In this document: in pieces, positions 1 to 4,588 of the stretch
Layout: each line of letters starts with the position of its first letter
Numbering within the stretch: the stretch's first letter is position 1
Assembly (NCBI GenBank): GCA_021778875.1
Contig: JAJYBT010000263.1
Span: forward strand, 1-5,368
Length of the DNA stretch: 5,368 nt
Reading direction: 5' to 3'
From: Acidobacteriota bacterium
GTDB lineage: Bacteria; Acidobacteriota; Terriglobia; Terriglobales; Acidobacteriaceae
The notes under the pieces: generated by a model
Told to the model about the DNA's origin: nothing
What the model saw: only the letters and a program-made list of their open reading frames with translations
Databases searched by the model: none
Program-made: the position numbers and the translations under genes

Positions 1-893
1 ATGGGCAGGCTGCCGTAGAGTTCGGCGGCGGCCTGGGCGAGGTCGGCCTGGGTCTGCATCTGGTAGGGGTTGGACTCGGCGTATTTGACGAGGGTGGGCG
101 CGGTGCGCACCTCGCGGGTGAGCAGGCTGGCGGCCTCGGCGGCGAGCTCGGGGTCGGTGGCGAGCTTGGCCACGAAGGCGGCTCCGGCCTGCGCGTTGAC
201 GTTCCATGCGGGGCCGGTGGCGGCTTCGCGCAGCTTCTGGCCCAGGTCGCGGACCTCGGCGACGGGATGCGAGAGCAGGCGGGAGACCTGCGTCTCCAGG
301 GTGCGGGCGTTGACGATCTGGCCGAGCGAGGTATTGGTGGCCAGCGGCAGCAGGTAGCGGGCAACGTCGAAGGCCCGGGCGCGGAGGGTGCGCTCGTAGG
401 CCTCGGGCTTCATGGCCTCAGGGCGTGCGATGCGCTGGCGGAGGGCCTCCAGCACGGAGCCGGTGGTGCGCTGGTAGGCGGCGAAGAGGTCCTCGACGGT
501 CTGGGTGTAGAGCGCGGCGGAGGCGGCGTCGGAGCCGAAGTCGGGCAGGTACCAGCCGGACTTGAGGAAGTTCTGGTAGCGGGTGGAGCGCTCCTGCCCG
601 TCCCAGCGCTGCTCGTCTACAAGGACAATGGCGGCCAGCAGGCTGAGGCGCTCGACGGCGAAGGCGATGTGCGCGAGGTCGGCAATGGAGCGGTGACCGT
701 ATTGAAAATAAAAGGTGTTGAGGAACTGCTCGGCGCGCTGGGCGCTGATTTCAGTGAGGGACTCGCGCATGGAAAGCGCGGAGCGCGAGTACTTGGCCAT
801 GGCATAAGCCAGCACCTCGGGGTCAGCCCCGTGGACGGCAAAGACTTCGGTCTGATTACGAGCGCCGGTTTGCGGAAAAGATTCACTGGACAT
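1..893 (-). CDS. ThyX-like (FAD-dependent thymidylate synthase family) protein, degenerate signature, 3' end outside window
   Basis: Reading the minus strand from the ATG at 893-891 gives an open frame of 297 residues that runs off the left edge. ThyX landmarks appear in the expected order: GHRSI (residues 66-70), a hydrophobic helix, a signature-like stretch at 93-106 ending QERSTRY, ARYLLP (178-183), NAR (195-197) and AEVRDL (212-217). In the family these segments bind FAD and dUMP for flavin-dependent dTMP synthesis. Here the RHR that opens the RHRx7S signature is replaced by DEQ (93-95), while the later Glu, Ser, Arg and Tyr are kept (E101, S103, R105, Y106). The protein continues past about 295 residues, longer than a usual ThyX of 220-250, so a two-domain ThyX-like protein is possible. 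An in-frame ATG at 923 would add 10 residues; neither start has a strong ribosome site. Family membership is fairly sure. Active dTMP synthesis is doubtful. Confidence 0.82.
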   Translation of the reverse strand, partial: MSSESFPQTGARNQTEVFAVHGADPEVLAYAMAKYSRSALSMRESLTEISAQRAEQFLNTFYFQYGHRSIADLAHIAFAVERLSLLAAIVLVDEQRWDGQERSTRYQNFLKSGWYLPDFGSDAASAALYTQTVEDLFAAYQRTTGSVLEALRQRIARPEAMKPEAYERTLRARAFDVARYLLPLATNTSLGQIVNARTLETQVSRLLSHPVAEVRDLGQKLREAATGPAWNVNAQAGAAFVAKLATDPELAAEAASLLTREVRTAPTLVKYAESNPYQMQTQADLAQAAAELYGSLP

Positions 894-952
894 GGAAGAG
901 GACTCGCGAACAGAATACGGCATTGGGGCACCGGGATAGCAGGGAAACCCCG

Positions 953-969
953 GACGCGAATATCGCGTC
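953..969. promoter_or_regulatory. 17-bp perfect palindrome, candidate operator
   Basis: The arms GACGCGA (953-959) and TCGCGTC (963-969) are exact reverse complements around the centre ATA. The site lies in the 103-base region between the divergent ThyX-like gene (start 893) and DUF2071 gene (start 997), 27 bases before the latter's ATG and just upstream of its ribosome site. Size, symmetry and position fit a dimeric repressor site that could control one or both genes. The 3-base loop could also form an RNA hairpin. No regulator gene lies next to it in the window, and I do not recognise the motif. Confidence 0.45.
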
Positions 970-981
970 TCAAGAGCAGGC

Positions 982-987
982 AGGAGA
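982..987 (+). promoter_or_regulatory. Ribosome binding site of the DUF2071 gene
   Basis: AGGAGA lies 9 bases before the ATG at 997 and supports that start over the internal Met codon at 1060 (residue 22), where the conserved domain begins. Confidence 0.7.
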
Positions 988-996
988 AGCCGGTCC

Positions 997-1806
997 ATGC
1001 GGGAGATTAAGGTGCGTACGTCGCAGCGGCCCCGGCCATTACCCTCAGGACGCTGGGTGATGACTCAGCGGTGGAACGACCTGCTTTTTGCGCATTGGCC
1101 GGTTCCGGCCCAACAGGTGGCGGCCCTGTTGCCCAAGGGGCTGCGGGTGGATACCTACCAGGGGTCGGCATGGCTGGGAGTGGTGCCGTTCTGGATGGAC
1201 CGCATCAAGATCCGCGGCCTGCCTCCCGTTCCGGGGGCACTGAGCTTTCCGGAACTGAATCTGCGGACGTATGTGCGGGAGATGCGGACGGATGCGCAGG
1301 GGGTCTACTTCTTCTCATTGGACGTGGGCAACCTGCTGGCGGCGACGGTGGCGCGCACCTTCTACCACCTGCCCTACTACTGGGCGGAGATGCAGATCAA
1401 GCAGCGCTCGGAGCGGGAGTTTGCTTTTTACAGCCGCAGGCGGCTGGTGCATGAGCCGGTCATCTTCAAGGCGCGCTATCGTGGGCTGGGCCCCACGCGC
1501 AAGCTGGCGGAGAGCCGTCAGGGGTCGCTGGAGTACTTTTTGACGGAGCGGTACTGCCTTTTTACCGAGACCCGCAGCGGACAACTGATGCGCGCGAATG
1601 TGCACCACGTGCCGTGGCCGCTGGAGGATGCCGAGGCGGAGATTGAGCGCAACGATCTGGCCGCAGCCATCGGGATTCGCCTGCCGAATGAGGAGCCGGT
1701 TCTGCACTACTCGCGCCGGCTGGCGGTGTATGTGTGGCCCGCGGAGCTGGTAAGGCCGGCGCTGGCGGCGCGGCGCGCTCCGGTGGCGGTTGCTCCTTCC
1801 AGCTGA
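997..1806 (+). CDS. DUF2071 family protein (YqjF-like)
   Basis: A 269-residue protein with the features of the DUF2071/YqjF family (COG3361): W-x-D-L-L-F-A-H-W-P-V-P (residues 26-37), GLRVDTYQGSAWLGVVPF (48-65), FPELNLRTYV (84-93), GVYFFSLD (102-109), LPYYWA (125-130), LTERYCLF (182-189), HHVPWPL (203-209) and HYSRRLAVYVWP (237-248). Full family length is present. No signal peptide or membrane helix is visible, so it should be cytoplasmic. The family has no settled biochemical function and none can be read from the sequence. The start at 997 has a good ribosome site. The first 21 residues are basic and precede the conserved domain, so Met22 at 1060 is a less likely alternative. The gene is divergent from the ThyX-like gene and 137 bases before fabG. 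Its stop codon lies inside a 14-bp tandem duplication. Confidence 0.92.
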   Translation: MREIKVRTSQRPRPLPSGRWVMTQRWNDLLFAHWPVPAQQVAALLPKGLRVDTYQGSAWLGVVPFWMDRIKIRGLPPVPGALSFPELNLRTYVREMRTDAQGVYFFSLDVGNLLAATVARTFYHLPYYWAEMQIKQRSEREFAFYSRRRLVHEPVIFKARYRGLGPTRKLAESRQGSLEYFLTERYCLFTETRSGQLMRANVHHVPWPLEDAEAEIERNDLAAAIGIRLPNEEPVLHYSRRLAVYVWPAELVRPALAARRAPVAVAPSS

Positions 1807-1824
1807 TTTCTTCCAGCTGATTTC
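1797..1824. repeat. Perfect 14-bp tandem duplication across the DUF2071 stop codon
   Basis: TTCCAGCTGATTTC occurs twice with no gap, at 1797-1810 and 1811-1824. The first copy contains the last Ser codon and TGA stop of the DUF2071 gene (stop 1804-1806). The second copy is non-coding. Because 14 is not a multiple of three, the TGA of the second copy is in another frame. It looks like a recent slippage or duplication event. Confidence 0.9.
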
Positions 1825-1835
1825 GACAAGATTCA

Positions 1836-1880
1836 TCGCAGTGCGGCTGCCGGAAGCAGGCGGTCGTGCGTCTTTTTTTG
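1836..1880 (+). terminator. Weak possible terminator after the DUF2071 gene
   Basis: A run of seven T (1873-1879) follows a GC-rich stretch in which CTGC and GCAG can pair around CGGAA, with weak extension outward. The stem is short and imperfect, so this is only a possible intrinsic terminator between the DUF2071 gene and the fabG promoter. Confidence 0.25.
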
Positions 1881-1887
1881 AAGCCCC

Positions 1888-1893
1888 TATAAT
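1888..1893 (+). promoter_or_regulatory. Candidate -10 box of the fabG promoter
   Basis: A perfect TATAAT stands 50 bases before the fabG ATG, in a locally AT-richer stretch of an otherwise GC-rich window. No good -35 hexamer appears 16-18 bases upstream (CGTGCG at 17), so the promoter may be weak or depend on an activator. It predicts a transcript start near 1900 and a leader of about 44 bases. Confidence 0.5.
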
Positions 1894-1908
1894 GAGTTTC
1901 GGAAAGAG

Positions 1909-1926
1909 GCGGGCTTCTGCGCCCGC
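1909..1926 (+). promoter_or_regulatory. Leader stem-loop before the fabG ribosome site
   Basis: GCGGGC (1909-1914) pairs exactly with GCCCGC (1921-1926) around the loop TTCTGC. The all-GC 6-bp stem ends directly before the purine-rich ribosome site region (GAGG at 1927-1930, GAGAGA at 1933-1938). If transcription starts near 1900 this hairpin makes up most of the leader. It might affect translation or message stability; this is inference. Confidence 0.35.
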
Positions 1927-1943
1927 GAGGTCGAGAGAACGCT

Positions 1944-2693
1944 ATGGCTGGATTGCAGGGCAGGATTGCGCTGGTAACGGGCGCTTCACAGGGGATTGGC
2001 CGGGCATGCGCGCTGGAGCTGGCGAAGGCCGGGGCCGTGGTGGCGCTGGCGGCTCGGAACGAGAGCAAGCTGGCCGATGTGGCGGCGGAGATTGCCGCGG
2101 CGGGCGGACAGGCGGCAGCCTTTGCGCTGGACGTGGCAAGCGAGGAGTCCATCAAGGCCGGCGCCAAGGCCGTGATCGAGCGCTTTGGCAAGGTGGAAGT
2201 GCTGGTGAACAACGCCGGCATTACCCGCGACGGCCTGATGATGCGCATGAAGCGCGCCGACTGGGACGACGTGCTGAGCACGAACCTGACGGGGAGCTTT
2301 CTGCTGACGCAGGCGCTGCTGCCGCCGATGCTGAAGAACCGCTGGGGCCGGATCATCAACATCACCAGCGTGGTGGGGCGGACGGGCCAGGCCGGGCAGG
2401 TGAACTATGCCGCGTCGAAGGCCGGCATGATCGGGCTGACGCGCTCGCTGGCGCGCGAGGTGGCATCGCGCGGCATCACGGTGAATGCCGTGGCGCCGGG
2501 CTACATTGAGACGCCGATGACGGCGGTGCTGGACGACAAGCAGCGCCAGGCGATGATGGCGACCATTCCGCTGGGGCGGCCGGGCACGGACACGGATATT
2601 GCGCAGTCGGTGGCTTTTCTGGCCTCTGACGCGGCGGCATACATCACCGGGCACGTGCTGGACGTGAACGGCGGCATGTTCATGGGCGCATAA
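1944..2693 (+). CDS. fabG: 3-oxoacyl-ACP reductase FabG (short-chain dehydrogenase)
   Basis: A 249-residue classical short-chain dehydrogenase at the usual FabG length. FabG reduces 3-oxoacyl-ACP to 3-hydroxyacyl-ACP with NADPH in the type II fatty acid cycle in the cytoplasm. Visible are the cofactor loop TGASQGIGR (residues 12-20), NNAG (89-92), the structural Asn114, the catalytic Ser142, Tyr155 and Lys159 in YxxxK, PGYIET (185-190) and the C-terminal VNGGM (241-245). Similarity runs through the phrases typical of FabG, such as GITRDGLMMRMK and NYAASKAGMIG, which favours FabG over other dehydrogenases of the fold. ATG at 1944 follows a purine-rich ribosome site. No other fatty acid gene lies in the window, so it may be a stand-alone or additional copy. 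A reductase acting on other acyl or polyketide substrates cannot be excluded. Confidence 0.95.
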   Translation: MAGLQGRIALVTGASQGIGRACALELAKAGAVVALAARNESKLADVAAEIAAAGGQAAAFALDVASEESIKAGAKAVIERFGKVEVLVNNAGITRDGLMMRMKRADWDDVLSTNLTGSFLLTQALLPPMLKNRWGRIINITSVVGRTGQAGQVNYAASKAGMIGLTRSLAREVASRGITVNAVAPGYIETPMTAVLDDKQRQAMMATIPLGRPGTDTDIAQSVAFLASDAAAYITGHVLDVNGGMFMGA

Positions 2694-2716
2694 AAACGGG
2701 GACTGTGACGCCCCCG
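2692..2716 (-). terminator. Intrinsic terminator of the minus-strand DUF5666 gene
   Basis: On the minus strand CGGGG (2716-2712) and CCCCG (2701-2697) form a 5-bp all-GC stem around a 10-base loop, followed at once by five T (2696-2692). The stop codon of the DUF5666 gene ends at 2751, 35 bases upstream. The T-tract overlaps the fabG TAA stop. On the plus strand the same hairpin is followed only by a mixed C/T stretch, so it could end the fabG transcript less efficiently. Confidence 0.6.
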
Positions 2717-2750
2717 CTTCTTCCTTTCGAGCAACAGGACAAGCCGCGGG

Positions 2751-3482
2751 CTACTGCGGCGGCGTATCGCGCTGCGGCAGCATGGGGGTTCCGCGGGGAC
2801 GCGGGATGACCATGACGGCCACGGAGGTGGCGGTGAAGGTGCCGTCCTTGAGCGTACCCTGCGCATGCACCATGTCGCCTATCTGGATGTCCGCGAGGGT
2901 GATGGGCTCGCGGCGGCGGTGGATGGTGGTGTTCTGGTCGGCCACGAAGCTGTGGTCGGCGTTGTCGGGCCCGCCGTGCACGGTGACCTTGACGCCGTCG
3001 ATGGCGGTGACGCGGCCTATCAGCCAGGTTTTGCCGTAGCTGGCTTCCATCTCGCGCGCCTGCTGCACGCGCTGGGGATCGAGCTTGACGATGAAGACGG
3101 CGCCGACGGATTTGGCGGCCGTGTCGAGCTCGCCGTTGACGGCGATGACGTCGCCGACCTCGATCTCACTGGGCTTGAGCATCAGCGGACCCGGCGGCTG
3201 CGGCGCGTCCGCAGGCTGCCCGGGAGCCGCGCCGCGAATCCGCTGCTTGAGGATGCGGGTGTTCACGCTGAAGTGGACGGTGTAGGTGTCGCCCGCGTCC
3301 GTGCGGATGAGGTAGTGGTCCGCGGCCACGGCGGTGACGGTGCCCATGGTGCCGGTGGCCACGATGGGCATACCCATGCCGCCGCGAGGGCCGGGGCCGG
3401 GTATCTGCTGGGCTGCATCCTGCGTGTAGGCAGCGCTTAGCGTTAAGCCAAGGAATAGTGCGGAGACGAGGCGAAGTTTCAT
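2751..3482 (-). CDS. Exported protein with two DUF5666-type domains
   Basis: A 243-residue protein starting at the ATG at 3482, chosen because a strong ribosome site precedes it and the next residues form a signal peptide (MKLRLVSALFLGLTLSAA, then a polar stretch). The frame stays open upstream to 3710 but would overlap the TPR gene. After a Pro/Gly-rich linker (28-45) come two related beta-rich units: residues 47-133 (GTVTAV, then VNTRI, then EVGDVIAVNGEL) and 156-226 (GRVTAI, then QNTTI, then QIGDMVHAQGTL). The pattern of a G-x-V start, a T-x-I strand, then I-x-x-G-D-x-V-x-x-x-G is that of DUF5666, a small beta-barrel-like domain common in exported bacterial proteins of unknown function. 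The protein probably acts outside the cytoplasmic membrane. The C-terminus is Pro/Arg-rich. It lies 97 bases after the TPR gene on the same strand, possibly co-transcribed. No enzymatic residues stand out. Confidence 0.83.
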   Translation of the reverse strand: MKLRLVSALFLGLTLSAAYTQDAAQQIPGPGPRGGMGMPIVATGTMGTVTAVAADHYLIRTDAGDTYTVHFSVNTRILKQRIRGAAPGQPADAPQPPGPLMLKPSEIEVGDVIAVNGELDTAAKSVGAVFIVKLDPQRVQQAREMEASYGKTWLIGRVTAIDGVKVTVHGGPDNADHSFVADQNTTIHRRREPITLADIQIGDMVHAQGTLKDGTFTATSVAVMVIPRPRGTPMLPQRDTPPQ

Positions 3483-3487
3483 GCGTG

Positions 3488-3495
3488 CTCCTCCC
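3488..3495 (-). promoter_or_regulatory. Ribosome binding site of the DUF5666 gene
   Basis: GGGAGGAG on the minus strand ends 5 bases before the ATG at 3482. It fixes the start at the signal peptide and argues against the longer upstream open frame. Confidence 0.75.
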
Positions 3496-3510
3496 AGGGA
3501 GCGGCGTTGC

Positions 3511-3560
3511 GGTTCTGCCTGCTTAGACGCAGAAGCCGGCCCGCAGGACGACAGGGCCGG
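3511..3560 (-). promoter_or_regulatory. Two adjacent stem-loops between the TPR and DUF5666 genes
   Basis: In minus-strand order, the first stem pairs 3560-3554 with 3542-3536 (CCGGCCC and GGGCCGG, 7 bp, 11-base loop). The second pairs 3534-3529 with 3518-3513 (TTCTGC and GCAGAA, 6 bp, 10-base loop). Two outer G-C pairs could be added to the second stem across a bulged base, but they compete with the first stem. No T-tract follows either, so these are not clear intrinsic terminators. They may be mRNA-stability or partial-termination elements in a two-gene transcript. Confidence 0.45.
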
Positions 3561-3579
3561 GCGGATTGGGCGACGGGGG

Positions 3580-4401
3580 TCAGGGCTTGGTTTGCCCGGC
3601 GAGCATCTGCTCGAAGGCGGGGACGCCGCGCAGGGCGGAGAACTCCTCGTCGGCGACGATCTTTTTCGGCGTGGTGTAGCCCTCATTGAGGGCTTTGCGC
3701 AGATAGTCAATGGCGCACTCGGTCATGCCGGCGCGCAGGCAGCCCTTGGCCATGTAGAAGTTCATGGCGCCGCGTTGCTCCACGGAGCCCGCGTTTTCCA
3801 CCCGGAGATGGGAACTCTGCTGGAATATCTCGGGGTCGAGCGCAAGCGCCTTCTTGTACTGCTCCCAGCCCTTCTCGTATTTGTGCTGGGTGATGAGGTT
3901 GGTGCCGAGATTCTTGAGTACGATAGCGGCCTTGGGGTCGAGCTTGAGCGACTTGCGATACATCTTTTCCGCGGCCCTCAGCTCGTGGGCGGAGTCGTAG
4001 ATGGTGCCGAGGTTGTTGTAGACGCGCGGATCCCTGGGGTCGAGCTTGAGGGACTGCCGGTAGCAGTGGATGGCCTCGGCCTCGTTGAACATCATCTGGT
4101 AGGCGATGCCCATCTTGTTCCAGACGTGGGCGGAGTTTTTGGGGGCCTGTTTGTAGGCCTGGATGGCAGCCTGGTAGCGCTTGCGGGCAAGGTAGGAGTC
4201 GCCTATGTCCTCGGGGGTGGGATGGAAGTTGGGCTGGGCCTGAGCAGGTGTCACGGGGGGATGTTCAACCCGGGCGGCAGGCGGCACAGTGGGGGTTTCC
4301 GGCGTGGGAGCCTGCTGGGCGGGGAGCCCGGATGGAACGGAGAAGAGGGCTGCGGAAATCAGGAACACCGGCAGCCGCGGACGTATCGCGTGCCTGCACA
4401 T
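3580..4401 (-). CDS. Exported tetratricopeptide repeat (TPR) protein
   Basis: A 273-residue protein from the ATG at 4401, preceded by a G-rich ribosome site. It opens with a signal peptide (basic MCRHAIRPR, hydrophobic core at 11-24, likely cleavage after LPA at 28), then a Pro/Thr/Ala-rich linker (31-60). TPR units follow at about 64-89 (partial), 90-122, 123-156 and 157-190; three of them end in LxLDP. A further helical pair lies at 212-243 and a tail at 248-269 with the D-x-E-F-x-x-L-R-x-x-P-A-F pattern seen at the end of many exported TPR proteins. TPRs are protein-binding scaffolds; the partner is unknown, and the location is periplasmic or otherwise exported. The open frame continues upstream to 4746 but would overlap egtB and lacks a signal there. 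It is followed by the DUF5666 gene, also exported. A lipoprotein is unlikely: Cys2 is not in a lipobox. Confidence 0.9.
   Translation of the reverse strand: MCRHAIRPRLPVFLISAALFSVPSGLPAQQAPTPETPTVPPAARVEHPPVTPAQAQPNFHPTPEDIGDSYLARKRYQAAIQAYKQAPKNSAHVWNKMGIAYQMMFNEAEAIHCYRQSLKLDPRDPRVYNNLGTIYDSAHELRAAEKMYRKSLKLDPKAAIVLKNLGTNLITQHKYEKGWEQYKKALALDPEIFQQSSHLRVENAGSVEQRGAMNFYMAKGCLRAGMTECAIDYLRKALNEGYTTPKKIVADEEFSALRGVPAFEQMLAGQTKP
3831..4050 (-). repeat. DNA-level repeats with one-TPR spacing
   Basis: The 16-mer TGGGGTCGAGCTTGAG (plus-strand reading) occurs exactly at 3933-3948 and 4035-4050, 102 bases apart, which is one 34-residue TPR. A related CGGGGTCGAG copy starts at 3831, again 102 bases away. 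They encode the ends of three successive units (LKLDP, LKLDP, LALDP). Identity at nucleotide level suggests fairly recent internal duplication or codon-biased convergence. Confidence 0.7.
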
Positions 4402-4404
4402 AGT

Positions 4405-4412
4405 CCCTCCCC
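4405..4412 (-). promoter_or_regulatory. Ribosome binding site of the TPR gene
   Basis: GGGGAGGG on the minus strand lies 3 bases before the ATG at 4401, with its GGAGG core about 4-5 bases away. It supports the signal-peptide start over longer upstream open frames. Confidence 0.65.
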
Positions 4413-4437
4413 GAGGAACAAATCGGGGCGACGAACG

Positions 4438-4459
4438 AATCACATCGTCCGATGTGATT
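4438..4459. promoter_or_regulatory. 22-bp perfect palindrome, candidate operator between the TPR gene and egtB
   Basis: The arms AATCACATCG (4438-4447) and CGATGTGATT (4450-4459) are exact reverse complements around TC. The site lies in the 187-base divergent region, 36 bases before the TPR start and about 130 before egtB. A TCTAAT on the minus strand (4462-4457) could be a -10 box for the TPR gene, in which case the palindrome covers the -10 edge and transcript start, the usual place for a repressor. The half-sites contain TCACA and TGTGA, but in the orientation opposite to a CRP site. The 2-base centre is too small for a full RNA hairpin loop, which favours a DNA-binding site. The regulator is unknown. 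Confidence 0.6.
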
Positions 4460-4571
4460 AGACCACCAATCGGGCGCGGGTGGGCAGGTGCGGGCAGATT
4501 TTTCTGTGCGGTAAGGCCGGCCGGGGGCACGGGTGCCGCGGGGTGGTTTCGGGTACACTCATCCCGATGCG

Positions 4572-4578
4572 AAAGGGG
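4572..4578 (+). promoter_or_regulatory. Ribosome binding site of egtB
   Basis: AAAGGGG lies 10 bases before the ATG at 4589 and only 4 before the in-frame GTG at 4583. The spacing favours the ATG. A further ATG at 4567 opens a different frame that closes at 4668. Confidence 0.5.
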
Positions 4579-4588
4579 CTGCGTGAGG

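Noticed and set aside
931..953. CCGGG and CCCGG inverted arms around a 13-base loop
   Set aside because: Five-base GC arms occur often by chance at this base composition, and no T-tract follows.
267..1010. A 247-codon plus-strand open frame
   Set aside because: It is antisense to the ThyX-like gene, has Gly/Val/Leu-biased composition and no family motifs; a shadow of GC-rich codon use.
4438..4459. CRP/FNR-type site
   Set aside because: A CRP site reads TGTGA-N6-TCACA; here the half-sites are in the reverse order with 8 bases between, so that family does not fit.
3481..4461. A 326-codon plus-strand open frame
   Set aside because: It lies antisense to the TPR gene, whose repeats and signal peptide are clear; the frame has no recognisable domain.
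4421..4474. AATCGGG direct repeat on either side of the 22-bp palindrome
   Set aside because: Only 7 bases match, so chance is likely; no further periodicity supports a regulator array.
4515..4537. GGCCGGCC palindrome and GGCAC-GG-GTGCC inverted repeat upstream of egtB
   Set aside because: Short, purely GC-driven symmetries, far weaker than the 22-bp palindrome nearby.
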